Of a stretch of DNA of 43,802 nt, positions 1 to 9,834 are shown in pieces. Below the pieces are notes generated by a model. The model worked only from the letters and a program-made list of their open reading frames with translations. It did not search any database and was not told the DNA's origin. The translations under genes and the position numbers were made by a program. The DNA is from an uncultured Pelagibacteraceae bacterium (lineage in GTDB: Bacteria; Pseudomonadota; Alphaproteobacteria; Pelagibacterales; Pelagibacteraceae), in contig CACBGP010000005.1 of NCBI GenBank assembly GCA_902538745.1, positions 1 to 43,802 on the forward strand, written 5' to 3'. Every line of letters starts with the position of its first letter. The first letter of the stretch is position 1.

Positions 1-272
1 ACCGATCTTATAACCTTTGGAGAGTGTAGCATACCTATCTTAATTGCATCAGGTCTTATATCTTTGCACGTATAAATAATTTGATTGAAAATATCATTTG
101 GATCAATTCCAATGATTGATTTTACACCTATAGTATTTTGTGATGTTACTGCTGTTATGGCTGTCATTGCATAAGATCCAAGAGCAGTTACAGTTTTTAT
201 ATCAGCCTGGATACCTGCTCCACCTGAGGAGTCTGAGCCTGCAATAATCAAAATTTTAGAGTTCGACTTCAA
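1..272 (-). CDS. thiD: Hydroxymethylpyrimidine/phosphomethylpyrimidine kinase ThiD, C-terminus cut by window edge
   Basis: Reading leftwards from 272 the frame is open to the window edge, giving about 90 residues. They include IIAGSDSSGGAGIQADIKT, the N-terminal nucleotide/substrate-binding signature of ThiD, then TAITAVTSQNT and PDAIKIGML, all typical of the family. ThiD phosphorylates hydroxymethylpyrimidine and its monophosphate for thiamine synthesis. The start is a TTG at 272-270, one base after the glmM stop, so the gene is the last visible member of the glmM operon. No in-frame ATG lies near the conserved N-terminus, which makes TTG the best choice. A ThiE-like gene lies at 19133. Family assignment is secure; the rest of the protein is not visible. 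Confidence 0.9.
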   Translation of the reverse strand, partial: MKSNSKILIIAGSDSSGGAGIQADIKTVTALGSYAMTAITAVTSQNTIGVKSIIGIDPNDIFNQIIYTCKDIRPDAIKIGMLHSPKVIRS

Positions 273-273
273 T

Positions 274-1605
274 TTATTTTATCTTTTTTGATATAATCTT
301 AACACATTCAGATAAAAGTATTTTATTTTCACTTTCCCCCATAATTCTTATTTTAGACTCCGTGCCTGATTTTCTTACTAAAATTCTTCCTTTACCCTTA
401 ATCAATTTTTCCACATTTCTTATAGTTTTTTTTATCTCAGGTTTATTCATAATATTTTTATCTTTTACGTCGATATTTACTAAAAGCTGTGGCGTTTTTT
501 GAAATTTATCAAAAAATTCACTTGCTTTTTTTCCCTTCCTTAAAGCAAAAAGAGCCTCTAAGGCTACAAGCAAACCATCACCTGTGGTTGCAAATTTACC
601 CAAAATAATATGACCTGATTGCTCACCGCCAAGATTAAATTTATATTTTTTCATTTTTTCTTTAACATATCTGTCACCAACGTTAGCCCTAATAAATTTT
701 ATTCCCTTTGATTTAAAATATTTTTCTAAGCCGTAGTTTGACATTAAAGTTCCAACTACTCCTCCTTTTAACATTTTTTTATGTTTCCACCTCGTTGCCA
801 AAGCAGCAATAATTTGATCTCCATCTATAATATTACTTTTCTCATCACACATTATAATTCTATCAGCATCTCCATCTAAAGATATACCGATGTGAGCTTT
901 ATATTTTTTAACAGCTGATCTAATTTTTTTTGGAAAAGTTGATCCACAGTTTTGGTTTATATTTAAACCGTTTGGATTAACACCTATTGGTATTACTTTA
1001 GCTCCTAATGATTTTAATAATTCAGGCCCTACCTTATAACCAGCGCCATTGGCACAATCAATAACGATTCTTAATCCTCTTAGATTAAACTCTTTAGTAA
1101 AATTTTTTTGTAATATTTTAATATATTTTTTTGTTCCAGTTTCCAATCTTTTAACTCGTCCTAACTTTTTAGGTTGAGACAGGTGTTTTGAAATTTTTTT
1201 GTCTATAAGACTTTCAATTTTTTTTTCAATTTTATCTGATAATTTCATTCCATCAGGACCAAACAATTTTAAACCATTGTCATGGTGAGGATTGTGTGAA
1301 GCTGTAATCATTATACCCATATTAGCCTTCATTTCTTTTGTGAGCATTGCTAGCCCATTAGTCGGTAAAGGCCCAAGGGTATAAACATGCATTCCAGCTG
1401 ATGCTAAGCCAGAAACAAGAGCGGGTTCTAAAGTATAACCAGATAACCTGGTATCTTTGGCTATTATCGCAATTTGTTTCTTTTTTTTTTGAGATTTGAA
1501 ATAAGTTCCACTTGCAAGCCCAAATTTGAAAAACATATCTCCATTTATATGTTTGCTATTTATAGCTCCTCTAATTCCGTCAGTTCCAAAGTACTTCTTT
1601 GTCAT
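274..1605 (-). CDS. glmM: Phosphoglucosamine mutase GlmM
   Basis: The 443-residue protein has the standard length and domain order of alpha-D-phosphohexomutases. It interconverts glucosamine-6-phosphate and glucosamine-1-phosphate, feeding UDP-GlcNAc for peptidoglycan and lipopolysaccharide. Visible motifs are the phosphoserine loop TASHNP (Ser103), the Mg-binding loop DGDADR (244-249) and the C-terminal phosphate-binding RKSGTES (411-417). The N-terminal KKYFGTDGIRG is the GlmM rather than the PGM/PMM form. Its ATG overlaps the folP stop by one base (TAATG), and thiD follows after one base, so it is translated within the ftsH-folP-glmM-thiD operon found in many alphaproteobacteria. Confidence 0.97.
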   Translation of the reverse strand: MTKKYFGTDGIRGAINSKHINGDMFFKFGLASGTYFKSQKKKKQIAIIAKDTRLSGYTLEPALVSGLASAGMHVYTLGPLPTNGLAMLTKEMKANMGIMITASHNPHHDNGLKLFGPDGMKLSDKIEKKIESLIDKKISKHLSQPKKLGRVKRLETGTKKYIKILQKNFTKEFNLRGLRIVIDCANGAGYKVGPELLKSLGAKVIPIGVNPNGLNINQNCGSTFPKKIRSAVKKYKAHIGISLDGDADRIIMCDEKSNIIDGDQIIAALATRWKHKKMLKGGVVGTLMSNYGLEKYFKSKGIKFIRANVGDRYVKEKMKKYKFNLGGEQSGHIILGKFATTGDGLLVALEALFALRKGKKASEFFDKFQKTPQLLVNIDVKDKNIMNKPEIKKTIRNVEKLIKGKGRILVRKSGTESKIRIMGESENKILLSECVKIISKKIK

Positions 1606-2657
1606 TAATTTTTAATTAGTTTTCTAAAAACTTTAATTCCTTGCATTACTTCGTTCACATCATGAATTCTTAAAATCTGTATACCTTGCATCATTAAAAA
1701 TATTGAAGATGCTATCGTTCCACCAATTCTAGTTTTACTGTCATTCTCTTTAGAAATATCTTTGATAAATTTTTTTCTAGAATTTCCAACAAGTATAGGA
1801 AAACCAAGTGAATGAAAAATAGAAATTCTTTTGAATAGATTCATATTATGTTTCAAATTTTTTCCAAATCCAATACCTGGATCTAAGATTATATTATTAT
1901 GTTTTATGCCTTGAGATCTAATTAACTTAATTTTTTGCTCAAAATAGTCATAAATATCTAATAATTCATTTTTATAATTAGGATTTTTTTGCATATTCTC
2001 TGGCGTCCCTTTCGAATGCTGTATTACAAAAGGAATTTTATTTTTTTTAAGAACTGCTAAAGTTTTAGAGTCGTATTTAAGTCCAGATACATCATTTATT
2101 AGCCTAACCCCTAATGAAATACCTTTTTCCATGATTTTAGATTTTCTTGTGTCTAAAGAAACTGGTAATTTTTTTACAATTAATTTCAAAATCTTATTAA
2201 TTCTAAGCCATTCAATTTTTTCAGTGATAGACTTTGATCCTGGTCTGGTTGACTCACCACCAACATCAACTAGATCAGCCCCTTCCTTAAAGAGTTTTAT
2301 TGCATGATTTATTCCATTTTTTTTTGTGTTAAATTTTCCACCATCTGAAAAACTATCAGGAGTTACATTTAATATTCCTAATATATTTGGAATTTTTTTA
2401 AAATTTAAGTTAGAAAAGTTTTTTTTTTTTGAATTAATCTTTTTTAAATCTGAATTTATTTTGTTTCTCAAATTCTTAGGTAGTTTCTTGATTTGATCTA
2501 TAGAAATTCTTTTTTTTGATTTTCTAGTGACAATTTCTACGTTATCAAAAGATATCTCCTCAATCTGATGTAAAGATATAGTCTTTTTTTTTTTTACTAA
2601 TTCTTTTGAAAGATTACCATAATAGAAATTACACGCTCTTGTGTAATATCTTCTCAT
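1605..2657 (-). CDS. folP: Dihydropteroate synthase FolP with N-terminal extension
   Basis: The catalytic TIM-barrel of dihydropteroate synthase starts near residue 90. It shows NVTPDSFSDGG (97-107), DVGGESTRPG, LINDVSG and DPGIGFGK, which bind the pterin pyrophosphate. The enzyme joins 6-hydroxymethyl-dihydropterin pyrophosphate to p-aminobenzoate in folate synthesis. The first 90 residues form an extra basic domain absent from the short E. coli type; from memory many alphaproteobacterial FolP proteins carry a comparable leader, so it is probably a lineage feature rather than a mis-called start. The gene lies 6 bases after ftsH and overlaps glmM by one base. The cyclo-ligase at 12585 is a second folate gene in the same long block. 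Confidence 0.95.
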   Translation of the reverse strand: MRRYYTRACNFYYGNLSKELVKKKKTISLHQIEEISFDNVEIVTRKSKKRISIDQIKKLPKNLRNKINSDLKKINSKKKNFSNLNFKKIPNILGILNVTPDSFSDGGKFNTKKNGINHAIKLFKEGADLVDVGGESTRPGSKSITEKIEWLRINKILKLIVKKLPVSLDTRKSKIMEKGISLGVRLINDVSGLKYDSKTLAVLKKNKIPFVIQHSKGTPENMQKNPNYKNELLDIYDYFEQKIKLIRSQGIKHNNIILDPGIGFGKNLKHNMNLFKRISIFHSLGFPILVGNSRKKFIKDISKENDSKTRIGGTIASSIFLMMQGIQILRIHDVNEVMQGIKVFRKLIKN

Positions 2658-2663
2658 TATTTA

Positions 2664-4571
2664 TTAATGAACAATTTTTGGTTTTAAACCCATTGCTCCT
2701 AAGGCAGAACTTTTATCATCCTTGTCTTCTGGTTTTTCAGACAATTTATCTTTTGGATAAATATTCTTATTGATAATATTTTCAATTTCTTCTCCAGTCA
2801 AAGTTTCGTAAGTTATTAAGGCTTTAGCAATTTTATGTAAATCATCTATCTTTTCTGTTAATATTTTTTTTGCTTGATTATAGCCCTCATCAACAAGCTT
2901 TCTTATTTCTTTGTCAATTTTTTGTGCAACTGCTTCAGATACAGATTGGGTCTGTGTTACTGATCTACCTAGAAATACTTCCTCTTGATTTTCACCATAT
3001 TCAACGGGGCCCATTTCCTCACTCATGCCATACTTTGTTACCATAGCCCTTGCAAGTTGAGTTGCCTGATTTATATCAGACCCTGTCCCTCCGCCAGCAC
3101 CGGTAGTAATATCATCTTTACCAAAAATTAGTTCCTCTGCAACTCTGCCGCCAAAACACACTGCTAACCTAGCTTTAAGATATTTTATAGAGTAACCATG
3201 CTTGTCTCTCTCAGGCAAATTCATCACCATACCTAAAGCTCTTCCTCTTGGAATTATTGTTGCTTTGTGAATTGGATCGTAACTAGGCATATTAAATGAA
3301 ACCAGTGCATGTCCACCTTCATGGTAAGCTGTAAGTTTTTTCTCATCCTCTGTCATGACCATGGATCTTCTTTCAGCTCCCATCATTACTTTATCTTTTG
3401 CTTCCTCAAACTCCATTAAAGTAACTATTCTTTTATTTTTTCTTGCAGCTAATAATGCTGCCTCATTAACAAGATTTGCTAAGTCTGCTCCTGAAAAACC
3501 TGGAGTTCCTCTTGCAATGGTTCTTAAATTTACATCTGGAGCCATCTTAATTTTTTTTACATGTACTTTTAATATTTTTTCTCTACCTATAATATCGGGA
3601 TTTGATACAACAACTTGTCTATCAAATCTTCCTGGTCTTAGCAAAGCAGGGTCTAAAACATCAGGTCTATTAGTTGCAGCGATTATAATTACACCTTCGT
3701 TTGTATCAAACCCATCCATCTCTACTAAAAGCTGATTAAGTGTTTGCTCTCGTTCATCATTTCCCCCACCTAAACCTGCTCCACGACTTCTCCCAACAGC
3801 ATCGATTTCATCAATAAAGATTATACACGGAGAATTTTTTTTACCTTGCTCAAACATATCTCTAACTCTTGATGCGCCAACTCCTACAAACATTTCCACA
3901 AAATCTGAACCAGATATTGTGAAAAATGGTACTCCAGCTTCTCCAGCAATAGCTCTTGCAAGTAAAGTTTTTCCTGTTCCAGGTGGACCCACTAACAAAG
4001 CTCCCCTAGGAATTTTTCCACCTAGTCTACTGAATTTTTTTGGGTCTTTTAAAAATTCTACAATTTCCTCAACTTCTTCTTTAGCTTCTTCTACTCCAGC
4101 AACATCATTAAAGGTTACTTTCCCCTTTAGCTCATTCATCATTTTTGCTTTTGATCTACCAAAACCCATGGCTCCACCTTTGCCGCCTTGCATTTGTCTC
4201 ATAAAGAAAATCCATACTGCAATTAATAATAACATTGGAAACCAAGAAAGTAATACTCCAAACAATGATGGCATTTTTTCTTCAATAGGGGCTGCAGAAA
4301 TACTGACACCTTTTTCTGAAAGCTTCTCTATTAAGTTTGGGTCGTTGGGTGAATATGTTGTAAAATTATTACCGTTCGAATAAGTTCCTTTTATATTATT
4401 GCCTTGAATTTCTACATTCACAACCTCTCCATTTTCAACAGCTGTTAAAAATTCCGAAAATATTACTTTATTATTACCTCGAATGTTTGCTTGAGGATTT
4501 TTGAACATGTTGTAAAGACCTATAGTCAAAAAAACTATGACAGCCCACATTGCAATATTTTTGAAATTCAT
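2664..4571 (-). CDS. ftsH: ATP-dependent zinc metalloprotease FtsH
   Basis: This 635-residue membrane AAA+ protease degrades misassembled membrane proteins and regulatory proteins. Two membrane segments (about 7-23 and 106-124) flank a periplasmic domain. The AAA module has Walker A GPPGTGKT (195-202), Walker B IIFIDE (250-255) and a second region of homology with arginine fingers near 300-318. The zinc site HEGGH is at 417-421. The C-terminal tail (about 600-635) is charged and variable. It lies 66 bases after tilS and 6 bases before folP, a common alphaproteobacterial order. All key residues are present and length is typical. Confidence 0.98.
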   Translation of the reverse strand: MNFKNIAMWAVIVFLTIGLYNMFKNPQANIRGNNKVIFSEFLTAVENGEVVNVEIQGNNIKGTYSNGNNFTTYSPNDPNLIEKLSEKGVSISAAPIEEKMPSLFGVLLSWFPMLLLIAVWIFFMRQMQGGKGGAMGFGRSKAKMMNELKGKVTFNDVAGVEEAKEEVEEIVEFLKDPKKFSRLGGKIPRGALLVGPPGTGKTLLARAIAGEAGVPFFTISGSDFVEMFVGVGASRVRDMFEQGKKNSPCIIFIDEIDAVGRSRGAGLGGGNDEREQTLNQLLVEMDGFDTNEGVIIIAATNRPDVLDPALLRPGRFDRQVVVSNPDIIGREKILKVHVKKIKMAPDVNLRTIARGTPGFSGADLANLVNEAALLAARKNKRIVTLMEFEEAKDKVMMGAERRSMVMTEDEKKLTAYHEGGHALVSFNMPSYDPIHKATIIPRGRALGMVMNLPERDKHGYSIKYLKARLAVCFGGRVAEELIFGKDDITTGAGGGTGSDINQATQLARAMVTKYGMSEEMGPVEYGENQEEVFLGRSVTQTQSVSEAVAQKIDKEIRKLVDEGYNQAKKILTEKIDDLHKIAKALITYETLTGEEIENIINKNIYPKDKLSEKPEDKDDKSSALGAMGLKPKIVH

Positions 4572-4637
4572 AAGAGTAAAATAAGAATTATTTAAGATTA
4601 AACAAGTGGCAATTTTGGTTAATATTGATTAAAGCTA

Positions 4638-5663
4638 TTATTCTTTTGAGATAATGACCGTTTGATTGACCTTTTCGATCAAACAACTCCCCAATGTGCT
4701 CTTAGAAAACGAGCTTTTTTGAATTTCTTTGATAATTTTATCAATTTTTTTTCCTCTGACAGAGTAATATTTTTTACTTATAAAATTTAAAGAATCAGAC
4801 AAGGATCTAAATACTACCTCGTGAGGTTGTTTAAAAAATTTGTCGTTTAAAATTAGATGTTTTTTTTTATGTGAAAAAAAAGAATTATTTTCTAAATTTT
4901 TAGTAACATAATAATTAACAACATCATTTGATTTTTTTAAATTTTCAATCGTTTTTATAAATTTTTTTTTATCTAAACCATCATTTTTGAGCCCATTTAA
5001 AAGTTTTCTTATTCTCACCCTTTGGAACTTTTCATCATTATTTGTCGGATCTTTAACATAAAAATCAAAAACTTTTTTGGAAAGAAAAACTAAATCCTCT
5101 TTTTTTTGATTTATTAAAGGTCTTAAAATTGTAACATTTTTTAATTTAGTTTTTTTACTTAATGAAATTAAACCTTTTAGTCCACTACCCCTAAGAATTC
5201 TTATAAAAAAATTTTCAATTAAGTCCTCCTGATGATGTCCCAGCAATATATGCATTACTCCTAGCTTATTACATTTGGAAATCAAAAGTTCAAATCTTTT
5301 TGCTCTTGCTACTGATTGAATATTACTCTTTGGCTTTACTCCTTGCCAATATAAAATTTCAGTATTTATTTGAAATTTATTAAGTATTTTTTTTACATAT
5401 TTTGCCTCATTAGTAGACTCTGATCTTAATTTATGATCAATAATATAAAACTTAACTTTGAGATTTTTTTGAATTGAATAAATTTTAGATAGAAAAGCTA
5501 ATGCAAGACTATCTGGGCCTCCAGATACTGCGACTATAAAATTTTCATTAATACTTAAAGAATTCGCAAACTTTTTATAAATCTGGCTAATCTTTTTATT
5601 TTTTAATTTATTCTTTAAAACTTCAGGAATTTTGATTTTTACACTCAAATTTTTGAGACTCAT
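4638..5663 (-). CDS. tilS: tRNA(Ile)-lysidine synthase TilS
   Basis: The protein (341 residues) carries the PP-loop SGGPDS at 47-52, followed by HHQEDLIENFFIRILRGSGLKGL and RPLI, the core of the N-type ATP pyrophosphatase TilS. TilS ligates lysine to C34 of tRNA-Ile(CAU) so that it reads AUA; AUA is very common in this AT-rich DNA, so the function should be essential. It is shorter than E. coli TilS (about 430 residues) and has only a reduced C-terminal region. The start overlaps the cpoB 3' end by 41 bases; no later Met precedes the PP-loop, so the long overlap looks genuine. Confidence 0.93.
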   Translation of the reverse strand: MSLKNLSVKIKIPEVLKNKLKNKKISQIYKKFANSLSINENFIVAVSGGPDSLALAFLSKIYSIQKNLKVKFYIIDHKLRSESTNEAKYVKKILNKFQINTEILYWQGVKPKSNIQSVARAKRFELLISKCNKLGVMHILLGHHQEDLIENFFIRILRGSGLKGLISLSKKTKLKNVTILRPLINQKKEDLVFLSKKVFDFYVKDPTNNDEKFQRVRIRKLLNGLKNDGLDKKKFIKTIENLKKSNDVVNYYVTKNLENNSFFSHKKKHLILNDKFFKQPHEVVFRSLSDSLNFISKKYYSVRGKKIDKIIKEIQKSSFSKSTLGSCLIEKVNQTVIISKE

Positions 5664-6606
5664 ATTTAGCTTTTTGTATCACAGACTGATTTGCATCTGG
5701 ATATTGTTTTTCAACACCATTAATCATTTTACAACCTTGTTCTTTTTCTCCTATCTGAACCATTGATACACCTAACTTTAATAAATTTACAGGAGCCTTT
5801 TCACCTTTTGGGTATTTTTGATATCCCTCTAAATACGCAGATGCTGCATCGGTATAAAGTTGTCTTATTCTAAAGGTTTCTGCATACCAATATTGTGCAT
5901 TGCCAGCAAGTTTATGCTCTGGATTTGTTTGTACAAATTCTCTAAAAGCTCTTTCTGCTGTAGAGTAATCACCAACCTTTAAAAAGCTCGTAGCAAATTC
6001 GTACTGATTTTCTGGTGACTCGCTTGGAAGAACTTTTTCCTCAGCCTGAAAAGTCTCTGTAATTATTGTTGCAGTTGTATCAATTGATTGAGTTTGTTGA
6101 ACGGTTTCATTAGTATTCGTATCTTTATAAGATATTGAACCAAGATCTTGTGGTTGTGAGCTTCCAGGTAAAGTTTTATCTTTGGAATTTAGAGCCAAAG
6201 TTTTTTTATCATCATTGATAACCGTTGCATTCTCTAAATCCTGAAATCTAATTTGATTATCAGCTTGGACTTTTGACAATCTATTTGATAATTTATCAAG
6301 TTTGAAATTTATTTCCTCAAATCTGTTCGTTAAATTTTGAAATTGATTTTCAATTTCCGTGAGTTTTAATAGGTGTCTTGTTAATACATCTTCCGAATTT
6401 GAATCTAAGGACATATCTGTATTATTTATTTCATTATCTAAATTTGTTGATCCTGAATAAACTGCTCTCTCAAGTGTTTTAATATCTTTTTGTAACTGTT
6501 CTATAGTTTCATAAATGTTATGATTATCTGCAATTAAATTCGAAGAGAGTGAGAGATAGACTATGAATAAAACTTCAAGTCTAAATTTTCTAATAAACGT
6601 CTTCAT
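5623..6606 (-). CDS. cpoB: Tol-Pal accessory protein CpoB (YbgF)
   Basis: The N-terminus is a basic, hydrophobic signal sequence ending near LSSNLIADN, then a coiled-coil region rich in Glu, Lys and Leu (QLQKDIKTLE, QFQNLTNRFEEINFKLDKL). A C-terminal set of tetratricopeptide-like repeats follows (YEFATSFLKVGDYSTAERAF and two more). This is the CpoB/YbgF layout: a periplasmic partner of TolA that coordinates outer-membrane constriction with septal peptidoglycan synthesis. The frame opens at 6654, but those bases lie in the terminator stem-loop after pal, so I take the second Met (6606), which begins a proper signal peptide. It follows pal in the usual order. Confidence 0.9.
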   Translation of the reverse strand: MKTFIRKFRLEVLFIVYLSLSSNLIADNHNIYETIEQLQKDIKTLERAVYSGSTNLDNEINNTDMSLDSNSEDVLTRHLLKLTEIENQFQNLTNRFEEINFKLDKLSNRLSKVQADNQIRFQDLENATVINDDKKTLALNSKDKTLPGSSQPQDLGSISYKDTNTNETVQQTQSIDTTATIITETFQAEEKVLPSESPENQYEFATSFLKVGDYSTAERAFREFVQTNPEHKLAGNAQYWYAETFRIRQLYTDAASAYLEGYQKYPKGEKAPVNLLKLGVSMVQIGEKEQGCKMINGVEKQYPDANQSVIQKAKYESQKFECKNQNS

Positions 6607-6633
6607 TAGTAAGGTTATTATTAAAATAATGGC

Positions 6634-6672
6634 AAAAAAAAGACCCTTAAACATTGCACGTTTAAGGGTCTT
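6634..6672 (-). terminator. Rho-independent terminator after pal
   Basis: On the minus strand, 10 bases beyond the pal stop, a 13-bp perfect stem (arms 6660-6672 and 6640-6652) with a 7-base loop (6653-6659) is followed by a run of T residues (to 6634). The stem has five G-C pairs, unusual here. It separates tolQRAB-pal from cpoB-tilS-ftsH and is the clearest intrinsic terminator in the window. Confidence 0.88.
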
Positions 6673-6682
6673 AAATTAAAAA

Positions 6683-7162
6683 CTAGTTTGCTTTTACTGT
6701 TACAGATCTTCTATTTTTTGACCATGCTAAAGGATTAGACCCTGAATCAACTGGTCGTTCTTTTCCATAGCTTAAAACTGAAATTCTGTCAGAAGAAATT
6801 CCATACGTCATAAGATAATCTTTAGCAGCATTTGCTCTTCTTTCACCGAGAGCCAAGTTATACTCTCTAGTACCCCTTTCATCAGCATGACCTTCAAGCA
6901 CAATTGTGATCTTCGAATTTTTTCTCAAGTACGCAGCTTGTTTTCTTAAAGTCTCTCTTGAAGCTGTTGTCAAAACTGACTCATTTGTTGCAAAAAATAC
7001 TCTATCAGGAACTCCCGATGCTAAATACTCAACAGTATCTGTGCCAGTATAGACATCTCCTTGCATTTGACCTGTAGTTTTTTTTGATGTTGCACAAGCA
7101 GATAGCGCGAAACATGCAAAAACTATTAATAAAGTGTTTTTAAGAATTTTGTTTAATTTCAT
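6683..7162 (-). CDS. pal: Peptidoglycan-associated lipoprotein Pal
   Basis: The protein (about 159 residues) has a lipoprotein signal peptide ending in the lipobox LSAC, whose Cys is lipidated. An OmpA-like peptidoglycan-binding domain follows, with VFFATNES, LEGHADERGTREYNLALGERRA and the C-terminal KNRRSV. Pal anchors the outer membrane to the cell wall and interacts with TolB. The frame could begin at 7204, but the Met at 7162 starts the signal peptide and has an AAGGAG ribosome site about 6 bases upstream, so I choose it. It ends the tolQRAB-pal operon, closed by the terminator at 6634-6672; 85 bases separate it from tolB. Confidence 0.96.
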   Translation of the reverse strand: MKLNKILKNTLLIVFACFALSACATSKKTTGQMQGDVYTGTDTVEYLASGVPDRVFFATNESVLTTASRETLRKQAAYLRKNSKITIVLEGHADERGTREYNLALGERRANAAKDYLMTYGISSDRISVLSYGKERPVDSGSNPLAWSKNRRSVTVKAN

Positions 7163-7247
7163 TATTGCTCCTTGATCAATATTACTTATTCTTGACTTTT
7201 TCACAACTAATTAGATGTTTCAAGTTAAAAAATCAAGATAAATCAGA

Positions 7248-8591
7248 CTAATTGCTTAATAATGATGACCATGATGGGTCAGAGGCATCTGTAGGGGTTT
7301 TTACCATCCTCTCATTATAGCCTGTCAAATCAATGGACCATAATTTAGCAGAAAATCCCTCCCCTTTATCATCAGTTTTAGTTTCTCTATAAAATATTAA
7401 CACTCTCCCATTCGGTGACCAAGATGGTGCTTCTTGATAAAAATTTTCAGTCAAAAGTCTCTCCCCACTACCATCTGTTCGCATAACGCCAATATAAAAT
7501 TTACCTTTATGAAGTTTGGTAAATGCAATTAAGTCACCTCTGGGTGACCAAACAGGTGTACCATATAACCCTTTACCAAATGAAATTCTTTTAACATTGC
7601 TTCCATCACTTTTCATAACGTAAATTTGTTGATAACCACTTCTATCAGAATTAAAGCAAATAAACTTGCCATCTGGAGAGAAGGATGGAGAAGTGTCAAT
7701 TGAAGGGTGATTAGTAATTTTTTCTACAATACGATTTTCTAAATCCATGGTATAAATTTCTGAATTACCATCTTTAGCAAAACTCATGATAATTTTTTTT
7801 CCGTTTGGTGAAAAACGTGGAGCAAAAGTCATTCCAGGAAAATCACCAACAACTTCTTGCATCCCTGTCTCTATATCTAAAAGATATACCCGAGGTAAGT
7901 TTCTAAAGTAAGAAAGATATGTCACCATTTGACTAGTTGGGTTAAACCTTGGTGTTAAAACAAGTTCATTACCTAATGTTAAAAATTTATTATTCGCCCC
8001 ATCTTGATCCATTATCGCAAGTTTTTTAATACGTTTAGTTTTTGGACCTTCTTCTGCAACATAAATTATTCTTGTATCAAAATAACCCTTCTCTCCAGTC
8101 AATCTCTGATAGACTTTATCAGTTATTATATGTCCAACTCTTCTCCAATTTGTTGGAACAGTTGTAAAAGCCAGCGCAACCATTTCCTTTCCAGCAAGTA
8201 CATCCCAAAGTCTAAACTCAACTCGTAATTTTTCATCTATGTAACTAACTTTTCCAGTAATTAATGCTTGAGCCTTAATTAAATTCCAATCTTCAAATCT
8301 TGGCTTTAAGTTTGCAATATCTGGAGCTTGTAAAAACGCATCTTTATTCAATGGATTAAAAAGACCGGATGTTTTTAAATTTACTTCAATTATCTTTGAA
8401 ATTTCTTCACCAATATCTTTTTTTTTTAAAATCTTCTCAAAATTTTGTCTTGAATTTTCATCAATTGACAAAGGTGAGACTGCTATAGGAAGGGGATTCA
8501 GATTTCCTCTAGTAATGTCTATTTCAATAAGACCGAAACTTTTTGAGGGGATTATAATTAAAAAGAATATTATCTTTATTAGAATTTTCAT
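7248..8591 (-). CDS. tolB: Tol-Pal periplasmic beta-propeller protein TolB
   Basis: The 447-residue protein starts with a signal peptide (about 1-20). An N-terminal TolB domain follows (AVSPL, then [16 protein letters not shown] and [23 protein letters not shown] across 100-170), then a six-bladed beta-propeller. The blades repeat the pattern [21 protein letters not shown] (e.g. 265, 308, 352 and 395 regions). TolB links Pal in the outer membrane to TolA. Length and domain order match the family. It lies 9 bases after tolA. Confidence 0.97.
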   Translation of the reverse strand: MKILIKIIFFLIIIPSKSFGLIEIDITRGNLNPLPIAVSPLSIDENSRQNFEKILKKKDIGEEISKIIEVNLKTSGLFNPLNKDAFLQAPDIANLKPRFEDWNLIKAQALITGKVSYIDEKLRVEFRLWDVLAGKEMVALAFTTVPTNWRRVGHIITDKVYQRLTGEKGYFDTRIIYVAEEGPKTKRIKKLAIMDQDGANNKFLTLGNELVLTPRFNPTSQMVTYLSYFRNLPRVYLLDIETGMQEVVGDFPGMTFAPRFSPNGKKIIMSFAKDGNSEIYTMDLENRIVEKITNHPSIDTSPSFSPDGKFICFNSDRSGYQQIYVMKSDGSNVKRISFGKGLYGTPVWSPRGDLIAFTKLHKGKFYIGVMRTDGSGERLLTENFYQEAPSWSPNGRVLIFYRETKTDDKGEGFSAKLWSIDLTGYNERMVKTPTDASDPSWSSLLSN

Positions 8592-8600
8592 AAATTTATA

Positions 8601-9410
8601 TCATCCTTCTAACATTTCTCTTGCATCGAAGTTTAATTGTAATTCTTTCCATCTTTCATAACCTGTAGTTGGAACTCTTAATGGTTGACATAATTTTACC
8701 GCTCTAAGTGCACTTTCTGCTAATACTTTATAAAAACCCTGTCCAGGCTTATTCATTCTTGCGTGATCTATTATTTCTGATTTAGCTACCGTCCCATCTC
8801 GTTTTAATTTCAATTTGATTCTAACTAATAAATTTTCATTATATGGTAATCCTAAAGGTATACTCCAACAACCAAATATTTGTGCCTTAAGGGCATCCTC
8901 CTCACTTAAAGATAAGCCTGCGTTCTCAACATTTCTTTTTTGATCTTGAGTAACCTTATCATTTTTCTTTGTAGTTTCAGCTGTTTCCTCTTTTGATTTG
9001 TCAATTAATGCTGCAATGTTGTTTGGATCAAAAAGTTCATCCTTTTCAAACTCTGAAACTTGCTTAACTTCATTGTCTACAACTTCAGGATTTTGCTTAT
9101 CCTCTTTGACCTTTTTTTCATTTTTTACAAGATTATCAGGCATTGGAACTGAGTCAGGTTTTATTTTTTTTATTTTCTTAGGTGGTGCCTGCTCAGATAC
9201 CAACTTTTCCTCTTTTTTTTTTACCTCTTCTATAATTTTTTTTGCTTTTGGAGCAAAAGGAATATTTGTTTTCTCGGTAATTTGTATAAGTTCTATGGAA
9301 ACAATTGGAGGAAGATCAATCGGTTTTTTTGATAAAAATGGTAAACTCATAGCGGTTAAAAATATAAATACTGCATGTAAAACTGAAGATATAATAACAC
9401 TTTTATTCAA
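8601..9410 (-). CDS. tolA: TolA, envelope-spanning Tol-Pal protein
   Basis: A single N-terminal membrane helix (about 7-25) precedes a long charged, Lys/Glu-rich region (about 50-165). The C-terminal domain contains IFGCWSIPLGLPYNENLLVRI and AESALRAVKLCQPLR; its two cysteines and the region before them fit TolA domain III. TolA couples the TolQ-TolR motor to TolB/Pal. At 269 residues it is shorter than E. coli TolA (421) because the linker is compact and lacks long Ala-rich repeats, as expected in a streamlined genome. It sits between tolR (4-base gap) and tolB. Confidence 0.93.
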   Translation of the reverse strand: MNKSVIISSVLHAVFIFLTAMSLPFLSKKPIDLPPIVSIELIQITEKTNIPFAPKAKKIIEEVKKKEEKLVSEQAPPKKIKKIKPDSVPMPDNLVKNEKKVKEDKQNPEVVDNEVKQVSEFEKDELFDPNNIAALIDKSKEETAETTKKNDKVTQDQKRNVENAGLSLSEEDALKAQIFGCWSIPLGLPYNENLLVRIKLKLKRDGTVAKSEIIDHARMNKPGQGFYKVLAESALRAVKLCQPLRVPTTGYERWKELQLNFDAREMLEG

Positions 9411-9414
9411 GTCT

Positions 9415-9831
9415 TTACCTCTCTTTATAAGGTTCTGAAATCAAAGCAACCTTTGTAAACCCCGATCCAGATAATAGACCCATTATCTCAAGTACTCTTC
9501 CATAATTAATCGTCTTGTCACCTCTAACATAAATTCTAGTATCAGTTCTATTTTTTGAGACTGCTAAGACTTTTGCAATTATTTTTTCATATTCAACTTT
9601 TGACTCTTGTATAAAAATTTCACCTTTTGAATTAATTGATAAAGTCAGCGGTTCAGCTTCCTCTGGAAGTGAGTCTGCAGAACTTTCAGGTAAATCAACT
9701 TGCACTCCAACCGTCAGCAATGGAGCCGTAACCATAAAAATTATTAAAAGAACAAGCATTACATCTACAAACGGTGTTACATTTATTTCACTCATAGGTT
9801 CTTTTGATGATTTATTAAACTTAAAAGCCAT
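9415..9831 (-). CDS. tolR: TolR, ExbD-family proton-channel subunit
   Basis: The 138-residue protein has the conserved start of ExbD/TolR proteins, SEINVTPFVDVMLVLLIIFMV, whose membrane Asp (in FVD) carries protons. A periplasmic domain ending in RVLEIMGLLSGSGFTKVALI follows. With TolQ it forms the proton-driven motor that energises TolA. It lies 3 bases after tolQ and 4 before tolA, so translation is probably coupled. Length is typical. Confidence 0.97.
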   Translation of the reverse strand: MAFKFNKSSKEPMSEINVTPFVDVMLVLLIIFMVTAPLLTVGVQVDLPESSADSLPEEAEPLTLSINSKGEIFIQESKVEYEKIIAKVLAVSKNRTDTRIYVRGDKTINYGRVLEIMGLLSGSGFTKVALISEPYKER

Positions 9832-9834
9832 TAA

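Noticed and set aside
3355-4383. Plus-strand open frames of 126 and 154 codons
   Set aside because: They lie wholly antisense to ftsH, whose protein is full-length and conserved; the antisense translations match nothing.
6607-6654. Longer cpoB start with 16 more residues
   Set aside because: The extra codons lie in the terminator hairpin and would place a second hydrophobic stretch before a complete signal peptide.
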